Assembly (NCBI RefSeq): GCF_030718995.1
Contig: NZ_CP132204.1
Location: 2,604,001-2,668,000, forward strand
Reading direction: 5' to 3'
DNA: 64,000 nt
Origin: Arthrobacter oryzae
GTDB lineage: Bacteria; Actinomycetota; Actinomycetes; Actinomycetales; Micrococcaceae
The notes beneath the pieces were generated by a model. That model made no database searches. It had not been told where the DNA came from and saw only the letters and a program-made list of their open reading frames with translations. A program made the position numbers and the translations under genes. This document shows, piece after piece, positions 52,818-61,592 of this stretch. How positions within the stretch are numbered: position 1 is the first letter of the stretch; each line of letters begins with the position of its first letter.

Positions 52818-54743
52818 ATGGCAAGCCACGCCACAGCCACCGGTCCGTCCCGGGCCCTGTCCACGACACCACAGCAGTCGTCGCCATCCTCCCGGCAGTC
52901 CTCCACCCAGGCGCCCCGGTCTGCGATGAGCCACCGCCAGATCATGGAGGCCCTCACCGGCCTGCTGGCTGCATTCTTCACAGCGATCATCAGCAGCACC
53001 ATCGTGGCCAACGCGCTGCCCACCATCATGTCCGAGCTCAAGGGCACGCAGACCGACTTCGCCTGGGTCATCACGGCGGCACTGCTGGCCAACGCCGCCA
53101 CCACGCCGATCTGGGGCAAGCTCGCTGACCTCTTCGATAAGAAGCTCCTGGTCCAGCTGAGCATCGTGATCTTCGTAGCCGGTTCCGTCATGGCCGGCCT
53201 GTCCGAAACAATCCCGCTGCTGCTGACCGCCCGCGTCATCCAGGGCGTCGCCATGGGCGGCCTCACGGCGTTGGCGCAGGCCATCATCGGCTCCATCATC
53301 CCGCCCCGGGACCGCGGCAAATACTCCGGTTACATGGGCGGCGTGATGGCCGTGGGTACCGCCGGCGGCCCGCTGCTGGGCGGATTCATCGTGGACAGCC
53401 CGCTGGGCTGGCGCTGGACCTTCTTTGTCTGTGTCCCGCTGGCCGTCATTGCGCTCATCCTGCTGCAGATCACGCTGAAGCTTCCGCACGTCAAGCGCCC
53501 CGCCAAGATCGACTGGCTCGGTTCCATCCTGCTCACGTCCGGCGTCAGCCTGCTGCTGATCTGGGTGTCCTTCGCCGGAAACCCGGAGTACTACGACTGG
53601 TGGTCCTGGCAGACCGCCGCCATGGTGGGCGGTGGCGTGCTTCTCCTGGCCCTGCTCGTTGTGGTGGAGTCCAAGGTGGAACAGCCCATCATTCCGCTCA
53701 AGATCATCAGCGAGCGCACCACCGCACTGGCCATCCTGGCCTCCGTCGCGGTTGGCGTCGGCATGTTCGGATCCTCCGCCTTCCTGGGCCAGTACTTCCA
53801 GGTGGCCCGCGGGGCCACCCCCACCGAAGCGGGCCTGCTGACCCTGCCCATGATCGCAGGCAACCTGATCGGCTCGGTCCTGTCGGGCCAGCTCATCAGC
53901 CGGACCGGCAAATGGAAGCGCTACCTGGTTGCCGGCTCCATCCTTCTGATCGGCGGCCTGGGACTGGCCGGAACCATCGACCACATCACCGAACTCTGGC
54001 TGACCGGCCTCTACACCGCGGTCCTCGGGCTGGGTCTCGGCCTGTTGATGCAGAACCTCGTGCTGGCGGTCCAGAACACCGTCCGGGCCACGGACATCGG
54101 CACCGCAAGCGCCTCCGTGGCCTTCTTCCGCTCGGTGGGCGGCGCAATCGGTGTGTCCGTGCTCGGCGCCGTCCTGGCCAACAGGGTCAAGGAACTGGCA
54201 GCTGACGGCCTCGCTGCTGCCGGCATTCCGGCCGGCGGATCCGCGGGTGCCAGCATGGACCTCCAGGACATGCCTGCACCCATCCGGGACATCATGCGGG
54301 CGGCCTACGGCGACGCGACGGCCGAGATTTTCCTGATTTCCGCGGTCGTTGGCATGGTCGCGCTCGTCGCGATCCTGTTCATCAAGGAACAACCGCTGCG
54401 CCGGACCGTGGACATCGTGCCGGCTGCCGCACCGGCGGCCGCCGGGAGCCCTTCCGCCGCCGGCGACGAAGCGGACAATGGCTCGGACAACCATGCCGGA
54501 ATCGACGCCGTAAAGGACGCCGGGAAGGACGGCGGCGGGCTTTCCGCGGCGGGCCGGCCCGGCATCGTCGACCTCGACCGGGAGTTCATCGAGGTCCTCA
54601 GCAGGCAGCGCGAGATCGCCGCCGAACAGTCACGCATCAGCGGGGAGCTCGCCACCCTCCGACGGCAGCTGGCCAAGGAGCGGAAGCTGCAGCGCGCTGC
54701 GGCTGACTACATCGCAACGCACGGACGGCACCGGAGCGAGTAA
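52818..54743 (+). CDS. MFS multidrug efflux transporter, DHA2 (14-TM) type
   Basis: 641 residues. Fourteen TM segments with the DHA2 motifs: TAIISSTIVANALPTIMSEL in TM1, TTPIWGKLADLFDKKLLVQLS in loop 2-3, and QGVAMGGLTALAQAIIGSIIPPRDRGKYSGYMGGVMAVGTAGGPLLGGFIVDSPLGWRWTFF (motif C). The C-terminal ~130 residues are unusual: an Ala/Gly/Asp-rich stretch followed by a heptad-like helix (FIEVLSRQREIAAEQSRISGELATLRRQLAKER) in the cytoplasm. ATG at 52818 with TAGGAG 7 nt before it. In operon with MarR; drug spectrum unknown. Confidence 0.9.
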   Translation: MASHATATGPSRALSTTPQQSSPSSRQSSTQAPRSAMSHRQIMEALTGLLAAFFTAIISSTIVANALPTIMSELKGTQTDFAWVITAALLANAATTPIWGKLADLFDKKLLVQLSIVIFVAGSVMAGLSETIPLLLTARVIQGVAMGGLTALAQAIIGSIIPPRDRGKYSGYMGGVMAVGTAGGPLLGGFIVDSPLGWRWTFFVCVPLAVIALILLQITLKLPHVKRPAKIDWLGSILLTSGVSLLLIWVSFAGNPEYYDWWSWQTAAMVGGGVLLLALLVVVESKVEQPIIPLKIISERTTALAILASVAVGVGMFGSSAFLGQYFQVARGATPTEAGLLTLPMIAGNLIGSVLSGQLISRTGKWKRYLVAGSILLIGGLGLAGTIDHITELWLTGLYTAVLGLGLGLLMQNLVLAVQNTVRATDIGTASASVAFFRSVGGAIGVSVLGAVLANRVKELAADGLAAAGIPAGGSAGASMDLQDMPAPIRDIMRAAYGDATAEIFLISAVVGMVALVAILFIKEQPLRRTVDIVPAAAPAAAGSPSAAGDEADNGSDNHAGIDAVKDAGKDGGGLSAAGRPGIVDLDREFIEVLSRQREIAAEQSRISGELATLRRQLAKERKLQRAAADYIATHGRHRSE

Positions 54744-54765
54744 TCCGCGCCCACCGAACGGCAAG

Positions 54766-54800
54766 GACGACGACGGCGGCCGGGTGCCGCCGTCGTCGTC
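54766..54800. terminator. Terminator after the DHA2 pump
   Basis: Perfect 15-bp stem (GACGACGACGGCGGC 54766-54780, complement 54786-54800) with a 5-nt loop. It lies between the convergent pump and sortase genes and carries the ACGACGGCG arm shared with two other terminators. Confidence 0.8.
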
Positions 54801-54830
54801 TGCTCCGCTATGGTCAAAGCTCCGTGACGG

Positions 54831-55700
54831 TCAGGGCTCGGGGACAGGTGACGCAACCACCACCACGTTTTTTCCCCAAGGGTCTTCCGTATAGCAGCTG
54901 ATCAGGACGAGGCGGTTGGGAAAGCCGGTCCAGATCGGGCTGTCCTTCAGGCTTGACTTGAGGTAGGTATCCACTGAATCCACCCGGTATCGCATGGTTC
55001 CCGTAGCCGTTGTGGCCTCGAAGACGTCGCCCGGGGCGCTGGCCGCGCTCAGCCGGTTGAACGGGGCGTCGCGGTCCTCCCAGCTGTGGCCGAGGATGTA
55101 GGTGGTGTTGGTGGACCCGGCGCCGGGCATGCCGAGGCTGGACACCCAGTAGCCGTCCACGGTGATGGGCGGCACGATCGCCTGGGACTCGAGTTCCTCC
55201 GGCGTCGGTGTGAGCGGATGAATGGTGACATCCAGGCCGGCCGCGGGATAGACGATGCGGGTGGGTGCCGCGGCGGGCGGATAGTTGGGAAGGCTCGGCG
55301 GCTGCTGGGCCGGCGGCGCAGCAGCGGCGCCTTTGACGGCTTCCGCGGCCGAACCCTTGCCGCTCCAGGGGAACGTGTCAGGCGGGGAATAGGCGGTGGC
55401 CGGGTTGTCGGCCCGAGAATACGGCGCAGTTGCCAGGTGGAGTCCGGCTTCGCCGGAGGTGTTCCCGGCAGTGACGATGCCGGGCAGGAACGTGAGAAGG
55501 AAAAAGGCTACGACGCCGGCGAGCAGCAACAGCCGGTCACCGCGGTTCAAGGAGAGCCGGTTCAGTGGCACTCGCAGAAGGGACAGGCGCCGCAGGGAAC
55601 GGCGCACGAATGACGGCCGCTCCAGGGAAAGGTGCTTGGGGGACGGGTCGCCCGGGGCTGCGTCCTCGGGTGCTGCGGGCTTGTAGCCGGGCAAGGACAT
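54831..55700 (-). CDS. Sortase, class E/F-like
   Basis: 289 residues. A basic cytoplasmic head (~1-54), a TM segment at ~56-77, a Pro/Ala-rich linker, then a sortase beta-barrel with the catalytic His 205 in TYILGHSWEDRDAPFNRL and Cys 269 in RLVLISCYTEDPWGKN. The catalytic Arg expected on the next strand is not evident; a Lys (277) takes that region. N-terminal TM and DxSWxxRxAPFxxL-like text fit actinobacterial class E/F enzymes. ATG with GGAGGAG before it. It lies just downstream of a secreted protein with a C-terminal TM anchor, its probable substrate. Confidence 0.82.
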   Translation of the reverse strand: MSLPGYKPAAPEDAAPGDPSPKHLSLERPSFVRRSLRRLSLLRVPLNRLSLNRGDRLLLLAGVVAFFLLTFLPGIVTAGNTSGEAGLHLATAPYSRADNPATAYSPPDTFPWSGKGSAAEAVKGAAAAPPAQQPPSLPNYPPAAAPTRIVYPAAGLDVTIHPLTPTPEELESQAIVPPITVDGYWVSSLGMPGAGSTNTTYILGHSWEDRDAPFNRLSAASAPGDVFEATTATGTMRYRVDSVDTYLKSSLKDSPIWTGFPNRLVLISCYTEDPWGKNVVVVASPVPEP

Positions 55701-55725
55701 CGGAACTCCTCCGTGGAGTGTGTGT

Positions 55726-55761
55726 GGACGGGCATCGCGCCGTGGCGGCGGATGCCCGTCC
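55726..55761 (-). other. Hairpin between the surface-protein and sortase genes
   Basis: GGACGGGCATC (55726-55736) pairs with GATGCCCGTCC (55751-55761) around a 14-nt loop that can pair again. No T tract. It may set the ratio of substrate to sortase mRNA by partial termination or by protecting the upstream message. Confidence 0.5.
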
Positions 55762-55778
55762 TCACCGCAGGATCGGTA

Positions 55779-56570
55779 TTACTTGGACCCGGGCACCTGC
55801 AGGCGTCCCCGCTGCCTCAGGGCAATCAGCCCCGTTGCCCCGAGGAGCGCTGCCAGGCCACCGAACCAGGCCGGCATGCCGTCGGGCTGGCTGCCGGCCG
55901 CCGTCTGGGCGTTGAACCCCCGGTTGACCACCGGTACTACTGCTGCTGCCGCTCCGGCGGGTGCCGCTGCGGCTCCCACGGGTGCTGCTGCCGCTCCGAC
56001 GGGTGCCGGCGGGGTGACTGCAGGCGGTGTGACGACCGGCGGCACGACAACTGGCGGGACGACCACTGGCGGGACGACAACCGGCGGCTTTTCCTCTTCT
56101 TCCTCTTCTTCAGCGACGCACCCACCGGCCGGGACCGGATAGATGTCGGCGCGGCCGTTGTGGCCGTCCTTGTGGCCGTGCCACCAGGCCTTCTCCGGAA
56201 TGGTGATGACGACGTAGGGATTCTTCTCAGATCCCGTGGCGTGGCAGATCGTGACCTTGTCCGGGCCATGGTCATCATCCTTGCCCCCGCCCCCGCCCCC
56301 GCCCCCGCCGTGGCCGCCGCCGGGACAGCCGGCCGCCGGCGCCGGAATCATGTCACCCTCATGCGAGGCATGGCCGTTTCCGTTGAGCGCGTTTTCGTTG
56401 ACCGTGATGTGGACGTAGGGGTTTGTTTCCGAGCCGGTGGCGTGGCAGATGCTGACTTTTTTGTCGCCGTTCGCACCGTTGTTGTTGTCCTTGTCGCCGG
56501 CATTCGCCGGGGCTGTGACGCCTACTAACGCAATGCCGGCGATCCCGGCAGTTGCGAGGATTCTCTTCAT
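55779..56570 (-). CDS. Secreted surface protein with two CHATGS repeats and C-terminal anchor
   Basis: 263 residues. Signal peptide MKRILATAGIAGIALVGVTAPANA; then two copies of a ~30-residue repeat (VSICHATGSETNPYVHITV and VTICHATGSEKNPYVVITI), separated by a run of nine Gly; an acidic run of seven Glu; a Pro/Val-rich stalk; and a C-terminal TM segment followed by RQRGR. No LPxTG is present; GFNAQTAAG lies before the TM. The start 56570 has AGGAG 6 nt upstream and is preferred to 56588. In plus-strand reading the Gly run is four CCCCCG units, so length changes stay in frame. Probable sortase substrate; function of the repeat unknown. Confidence 0.8.
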   Translation of the reverse strand: MKRILATAGIAGIALVGVTAPANAGDKDNNNGANGDKKVSICHATGSETNPYVHITVNENALNGNGHASHEGDMIPAPAAGCPGGGHGGGGGGGGGKDDDHGPDKVTICHATGSEKNPYVVITIPEKAWWHGHKDGHNGRADIYPVPAGGCVAEEEEEEEKPPVVVPPVVVPPVVVPPVVTPPAVTPPAPVGAAAAPVGAAAAPAGAAAAVVPVVNRGFNAQTAAGSQPDGMPAWFGGLAALLGATGLIALRQRGRLQVPGSK

Positions 56571-56988
56571 GGGATTCTCCTGGATCATTGTGGACTGACC
56601 AGACTGCAGGAGCGGGGCCCACGGAGGAGCCGACCGATGGTCGCGGATGCCCAGATCACCTGCGATTCTCCTGCAGAGTTGTCAATGACTGACCACTTCA
56701 CGCTAATCCCCAGGCACGGGGGCGGTCGCGAGTAACCGATACTTGACTCGCCACTCGTTTTTCACAGGTTGCTCCGCAGGGGGTCGCGGGCTAACACCCG
56801 TTCCACCTGTAACAGGGTGCACGTGGGAAGCTATAGCCACCCTGAGTCGCTACGCCCTTCGGATGATATTCACCGGACGTTGTTTCGCTGAGGCAACAGA
56901 TTTCGTAGAGTGGGAACGCTAAGAGTGTCGGCCCTCGCTGGTATTACTTTCTTGCACTCACATCGCACCTCCCAAAGGACCCCCGGGC
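56571..56988. other. 418-bp intergenic region, divergent promoters expected
   Basis: Separates the surface-protein gene from the ABC exporter pair. It must hold promoters in both directions. I see a short inverted pair TGTT/AACA around 56880-56900 and TAGAGT at ~56906, but no -35/-10 pair, riboswitch fold or terminator that I can support. Confidence 0.4.
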
Positions 56989-58722
56989 ATGCTTGTCACG
57001 TTGATACGGCGCTACTCGAAGCCGTATTTGCCGTATATCGCGGCTGTCATTCTTTTCCAGCTGGCTTCCACCATTGCGGCGCTCTACCTACCAAGCCTGA
57101 ACGCCCAGATCATCGATGAGGGAGTGTCCCGAGGGGATACGGACTACATCTGGAGGACTGGCGGCCTCATGCTCGGGGTTGCGCTGATCCAGGTGGCCAC
57201 CGCCATTGCCGGCGTGTACTTCGGTTCAAAGGCCGCCATGGCCTTCGGCCGCGACCTTCGACGCGGGGTCTTCCGCAAAGTCACGAGCTTTTCGGCCAAA
57301 GATGTCAACGTCTTCGGCGCCCCAACCTTGATCACGCGCGGCACCAACGATGTCCAGCAGGTGCAGATGCTGTTGCTGATGGGCCTGAACTTCATGGTGG
57401 CAACACCCATCATGTGCATCGGCGGCATCTTCATGGCCCTCCGCGAGGACCTGAGCCTGTCCTGGCTGGTGTGGGTGTCCGTTCCGGTGCTTGTGGCCGT
57501 CGTCGGATACCTCGTGGTCCGCCTGATGCCGCTCTTCCGCTCGATGCAGACGAAAATCGACCGTATCAACGGCATTCTCCGCGAGCAGATCATCGGCATC
57601 CGCGTGGTCCGCGCCTTTGTCAGGGAACCGCACGAATCCAAGCGTTTTGGCGAGGCCAACCGCGAACTCACGGACGTCTCCCTGAAGATCGGCGCCCTGT
57701 TCGTCCTGATGTTCCCGGCCATCGGCATGATCCTGCATGTCTCCACTGCAGCCGTCCTGTGGTTCGGCGGCCAGCGCGTGGAGGCGGGAGAGATGCAGGT
57801 CGGCTCCCTGACCGCCTTCCTGCAATACCTCCTGCAGATCCTCATGGCGGTGATGATGGGAACGTTTATGGCCATGATGATTCCGCGCGCCTCGGTCTGC
57901 GCGGACCGCATCGGTGAAGTGCTCGACGTCGAGCCCTCCATCCATGAACCGGCGGCGCCGGTGGCGCCCGCCCACCGCACCGGTCGCGTGGAGTACCGCA
58001 ACGTGTCGTTCGCCTATCCCGGGGCGGCAGAGCCTGTCCTGAGCGACATCAGCTTCACTGCCGAGCCCGGCCAGACCGTGGCCATCGTCGGTTCAACCGG
58101 TGCCGGCAAGACCAGCCTGCTGTCGCTGCTACCGCGGCTTTACGACGTCGCGTCCGGCGAGGTACTGCTCGACGGCGTCCCTGTCACCAACCTTGACCGG
58201 TCCGAAATCACCGGCCGTGTGGCCATGGTGCCGCAGCGGCCCTACCTCTTCTCCGGGACCATCGAGCACAACCTGCGCTTTGGCAAGACGGAGGCCACGG
58301 ACCAGGAACTGTGGGACGCCCTCACGGTGGCCCAGGCCGCTGACTTCGTCCGGGAGAAGAAGAACGGACTCGGTTCCCGGATCGCCCAGGGCGGCACCAA
58401 CGTCTCGGGCGGCCAGCGCCAGCGCCTGTGCATCGCCCGGGCCCTGGTCACCAAACCCAAGGTGTACCTGTTCGATGACTCCTTCTCGGCGCTGGACGTC
58501 GCCACCGACGCCCGGCTCCGCCGCGCACTCAAGGCAAAAACGGCGGACGCCACGGTGATCATTGTGGGCCAGCGGGTGTCCACCATCGCCGACGCCGACC
58601 AGATCCTGGTACTGGACAACGGCCGGATCGTGGACCGGGGAACGCACCAGGAACTGCTGCACAGTTCCACCACCTACCAGGAAATCGTCGAGTCCCAGCT
58701 GACCGCGGAGGAAGTGGCATGA
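56989..58722 (+). CDS. Heterodimeric ABC exporter, subunit with degenerate ATP site
   Basis: 577 residues: six TM helices (~1-300) and a nucleotide-binding domain with Walker A GSTGAGKTS near 367, signature NVSGGQRQR near 468, and Walker B KVYLFDDSFSALD near 493. The residue after the Walker B Asp is Asp, not the catalytic Glu, which is typical of the inactive site in heterodimeric multidrug exporters (TmrAB, LmrCD, BmrCD). The ATG at 56989 has AAAGGA ~9 nt before it. The stop overlaps the start of the partner gene by 4 nt. Confidence 0.92.
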   Translation: MLVTLIRRYSKPYLPYIAAVILFQLASTIAALYLPSLNAQIIDEGVSRGDTDYIWRTGGLMLGVALIQVATAIAGVYFGSKAAMAFGRDLRRGVFRKVTSFSAKDVNVFGAPTLITRGTNDVQQVQMLLLMGLNFMVATPIMCIGGIFMALREDLSLSWLVWVSVPVLVAVVGYLVVRLMPLFRSMQTKIDRINGILREQIIGIRVVRAFVREPHESKRFGEANRELTDVSLKIGALFVLMFPAIGMILHVSTAAVLWFGGQRVEAGEMQVGSLTAFLQYLLQILMAVMMGTFMAMMIPRASVCADRIGEVLDVEPSIHEPAAPVAPAHRTGRVEYRNVSFAYPGAAEPVLSDISFTAEPGQTVAIVGSTGAGKTSLLSLLPRLYDVASGEVLLDGVPVTNLDRSEITGRVAMVPQRPYLFSGTIEHNLRFGKTEATDQELWDALTVAQAADFVREKKNGLGSRIAQGGTNVSGGQRQRLCIARALVTKPKVYLFDDSFSALDVATDARLRRALKAKTADATVIIVGQRVSTIADADQILVLDNGRIVDRGTHQELLHSSTTYQEIVESQLTAEEVA

Positions 58723-60761
58723 GCACCGACCAGAAACCCGCCGCCAGCCAGGAAACCGTCCCCCTGGACGATGAAGACTTCTACGAAGAGGAGTACAAGC
58801 CCACCGAGGCCGACGGCGACATGTTCGGCGGCACGCCGGCCAAGAAGGCGGAGCATTTCTGGCCGTCCGCCAAGCGCATGATGGGCCTGCTGAAACCCGA
58901 ATCCGCCGGCATCGCCCTGGTGCTCGCCATGGTGACGGTCGCCGTCGTCCTCAACGTCGTGGCTCCCAAAATCCTGGGGCAGGCCATGGATGTCATCTTC
59001 GGGGGCGTGGTGGGAAAGCAACTGCCCGCGGGGGTGAGCAAGGACCAGTTCGTGGACGGGCTGCGCGCCCAGGGCGAAAACAACTTCGCTGACATGGTCG
59101 CCAAAATGGAACTTGTCCCGGGTTCGGGAATCGACTTCCAGAAACTGTCGTTCCTGATCAGCGTGGTGCTGGTGATGTACTTCGTGGCGAACATCTTCAC
59201 CTGGCTGCAGGGCTACGTCCTGAACGTGCTGGTGATGCGCGTGGTCCGCAAACTGCGTGACGACACGGAGAAAAAGCTCAACCGCCTCCCGCTGAACTAC
59301 TTCGACACCCGCCAGCGCGGCGACACCCTCTCCCGCGTCACCAACGACGTCGACAACATCCAGCAGGCGCTGCAGCAGGCCTTCGCGCAACTGCTCAGTT
59401 CGGCGCTGACGGTCATCGGCATCGTGATCATGATGTTCATCGTGTCGTGGCAGCTGGCCCTCATCGCACTGGTCGCGCTGCCGCTGTCCGGCGTGGCCGC
59501 CGGCATCATCGGCTCGCGCAGCCAGAAGCTGTTCGCAGCGCAATGGAAGAACACCGGCCAGCTCAACGGCCAGATCGAGGAATCGTTCTCCGGCCACGAC
59601 CTGGTGCGTGTCTTCGGCCGCGACGCTGACATCCTGGAACGCTTCGACGAACGGAACGAAGCCCTGTACAAGGCCAGCTTCGGGGCCCAGTTCGTGTCCG
59701 GCATGATCATGCCCGTCATGCAGTTCCTCTCCTACCTGAGCTACGTGGGCATCGCGGTGGTGGGCGGCCTGCGGGTGGCCTCCGGCGGCATGAGCCTGGG
59801 CGACGCCACCGCTTTCATCCAGTATTCCCGCGAGTTCACGCAGCCGCTGGGACAAATGGCGGGCATGGCCAACATGCTGCAGTCCGGCGTTGCCTCGGCT
59901 GAGCGGGTCTTCGAATTCCTGGATGCCGAGGAGCAGGATGCCGAGACTGCCACCGAGCACCTGCCTGCTAAGACAGACGGGCATGTCGAGTTCAAGCACG
60001 TCACCTTCAGCTACTCGGAGGACAAGCCCCTGATCGAGGACCTGTCCTTCACCGCCGAGCCGGGCCACACCGTGGCAATCGTCGGCCCCACCGGAGCAGG
60101 CAAGACCACCCTGGTCAACCTGGTCATGCGGTTCTATGAGCTGAATTCGGGAAGCATCACCCTGGACGGCGTGGATATCACCCACCTGAGCCGCTCCGAA
60201 CTGCGTGCCAAAGTGGGCATGGTCCTGCAGGATGCGTGGCTGTTCGGCGGCAGCATCTACGACAACATCAAGTACGGTAACCTCAGCGCCACCGAGGACC
60301 AGGTCATGGAAGCGGCACGGGCAACATTCGTGGACCGGTTCGTCCGGGCGCTGCCTGACGGTTACGACACGGTCATCGATGAAGAAGGCAACAACGTCAG
60401 CGCGGGCGAGAAGCAGCTCATCACCATCGCACGGGCCTTTGTGGCCAACCCGTCCCTGCTCATCCTGGACGAGGCAACAAGCTCCGTGGACACCCGCACG
60501 GAAGTCCTGGTCCAGAAAGCCATGGCTGCCCTCCGGACGGACCGCACCAGCTTTGTGATTGCGCACAGGTTGTCCACCATCCGCGACGCCGACACCATCC
60601 TGGTGATGGAAGCCGGACGGATCGTCGAACAAGGCAGCCACCACGCCCTCCTGGAACTCAATGGCGCCTACCACCGCCTTTACATGTCCCAGTTCGCGGG
60701 CGAGGACGCTGACGCGGCCGTGGAGAATTCAGCGGATAACGCGACGGCGGTGCACAGTTGA
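58719..60761 (+). CDS. Heterodimeric ABC exporter, catalytic subunit
   Basis: 680 residues. An acidic N-terminal extension (~1-50) precedes six TM helices with an extracellular insert (~90-140). The nucleotide-binding domain has Walker A GPTGAGKTT near 455, Walker B LLILDEATSSVD near 579 with the catalytic Glu, but a changed signature, NVSAGEKQL in place of LSGGQ. Good Walker B here and good signature in the partner, with the reverse defects, is the expected complementary pattern of an asymmetric heterodimer. ATGA overlap with the partner; its stop overlaps the thioesterase start. Confidence 0.92.
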   Translation: MSTDQKPAASQETVPLDDEDFYEEEYKPTEADGDMFGGTPAKKAEHFWPSAKRMMGLLKPESAGIALVLAMVTVAVVLNVVAPKILGQAMDVIFGGVVGKQLPAGVSKDQFVDGLRAQGENNFADMVAKMELVPGSGIDFQKLSFLISVVLVMYFVANIFTWLQGYVLNVLVMRVVRKLRDDTEKKLNRLPLNYFDTRQRGDTLSRVTNDVDNIQQALQQAFAQLLSSALTVIGIVIMMFIVSWQLALIALVALPLSGVAAGIIGSRSQKLFAAQWKNTGQLNGQIEESFSGHDLVRVFGRDADILERFDERNEALYKASFGAQFVSGMIMPVMQFLSYLSYVGIAVVGGLRVASGGMSLGDATAFIQYSREFTQPLGQMAGMANMLQSGVASAERVFEFLDAEEQDAETATEHLPAKTDGHVEFKHVTFSYSEDKPLIEDLSFTAEPGHTVAIVGPTGAGKTTLVNLVMRFYELNSGSITLDGVDITHLSRSELRAKVGMVLQDAWLFGGSIYDNIKYGNLSATEDQVMEAARATFVDRFVRALPDGYDTVIDEEGNNVSAGEKQLITIARAFVANPSLLILDEATSSVDTRTEVLVQKAMAALRTDRTSFVIAHRLSTIRDADTILVMEAGRIVEQGSHHALLELNGAYHRLYMSQFAGEDADAAVENSADNATAVHS

Positions 60762-61222
60762 GCGCCGCCCCGTCGGCCGACCGGCGCATCGAGGTCCTCG
60801 TACCGATGCGCTGGGGAGACATGGATGCTTATGGCCATGTCAACAACGTTCAGGTGGTGCGGATTTTGGAGGAAGCCCGCATTGCGGCCTTTGGGCCTCC
60901 CCGCGGCCCTGGACTGCCTGGCGTCGAACCGCAGGTGTCCCTTTTCAACGACGTCGAAGAGGGCACCATGGCCTTGGTGGTGGAGCACAAAATCCGCTAT
61001 GTCAGGACGCTCGAATACCGGAATGTGCCGGCAGTGGTCCAGGTGTGGATCGGCGCCGTCAAAGGCGCCAGCTTCGACATCCACTACCTGCTGCAGGACC
61101 CGGTGACCCGGGAAGACTGCGTCAAGGCCACCACCCACCTGGCCTTCGTGGATGAGGGCACCGGCAGGGTGCTCCGCCTGACTCCGGAGCAGAAGGAGCG
61201 GATGGCCCCCTTTACGGCCTGA
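60758..61222 (+). CDS. Acyl-CoA thioesterase (hotdog fold)
   Basis: 154 residues, 4HBT type: VPMRWGDMDAYGHVNNVQVVRILEEAR holds the catalytic Asp in WGDMDAYGHVNN, followed by the strands VVEHKIRYVRTLEYRNVPAVVQVWIG and FDIHYLLQDPVTREDCVKATTHLAFVD. It hydrolyses acyl-CoA esters; chain length not known. The start is TTG at 60758, overlapping the exporter stop (TTGA). Translational coupling to a lipid/drug exporter is odd for a soluble thioesterase and may hint at a lipid substrate, or simply be operon packing. Confidence 0.87.
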   Translation: MSAAPSADRRIEVLVPMRWGDMDAYGHVNNVQVVRILEEARIAAFGPPRGPGLPGVEPQVSLFNDVEEGTMALVVEHKIRYVRTLEYRNVPAVVQVWIGAVKGASFDIHYLLQDPVTREDCVKATTHLAFVDEGTGRVLRLTPEQKERMAPFTA

Positions 61223-61258
61223 GCCCAAAGCCCCTACCCCGGGACAGGGCTGCGTCCC

Positions 61259-61264
61259 TATGAT
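61259..61264 (+). promoter_or_regulatory. -10-like box of the small membrane protein gene
   Basis: TATGAT at 61259-61264, about 58 nt before the ATG at 61323. No clear -35 at 17 bp; assigned on the -10 match and position only. Confidence 0.4.
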
Positions 61265-61322
61265 CGACACTAGATGACCGCCAGCACGAAGCACCAACCA
61301 TCGGAAGCAAGGAGCACCGGCC

Positions 61323-61592
61323 ATGGCCACGAAGAAGGACACCAGGAAAAAGAAGAAGGCCTGGAAGGACCTGCCGCCACTGGCACGCATCGGGACCGTC
61401 ATTGTGGGGGCGGTGCAGCTTTCACTCCTGATTGCGGCCCAGCGTGACATTTCCAAGCGGCCGGCCGAACAGATCCGCGGCAGCAAGGCCGTGTGGCGCA
61501 TGGTCACGCTGATCAACTTCGTCGGTCCGGGAAGCTATTTCGCGTTCGGGCGGAAGAACCTGCCCCGGCGCTCGGCGGCAACTGCCCGCTAG
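61323..61592 (+). CDS. Small membrane protein, PLDc_N-like
   Basis: 89 residues with a very basic head (MATKKDTRKKKKAWKDL) and two hydrophobic helices (ARIGTVIVGAVQLSLLIAA; WRMVTLINFVGPGSYFAFGRK). The W..V.LINFVGPGSYFAFGR end is the short PLDc_N (phospholipase D N-terminal-like) domain found in many small actinobacterial membrane proteins of unknown function. ATG at 61323 behind AAGGAG. Overlaps the P-type ATPase 3' end by 4 bp. Confidence 0.8.
   Translation: MATKKDTRKKKKAWKDLPPLARIGTVIVGAVQLSLLIAAQRDISKRPAEQIRGSKAVWRMVTLINFVGPGSYFAFGRKNLPRRSAATAR

Noticed and set aside
56280..56310. CCCCCG repeat in the surface-protein gene as a phase-variation switch
   Set aside because: The unit is 6 bp, so gain or loss keeps the frame; it can vary length but not switch the gene off.
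56571..56988. Possible riboswitch in the 418-bp gap before the ABC exporter pair
   Set aside because: Looked for c-di-AMP (ydaO), cobalamin and TPP core motifs; none could be matched, and no terminator-antiterminator pair is visible.
58674..60674. 666-codon minus-strand open frame opposite the ABC exporter subunit
   Set aside because: Same reason: the plus strand has complete Walker motifs, and the antisense frame has no recognisable domain.
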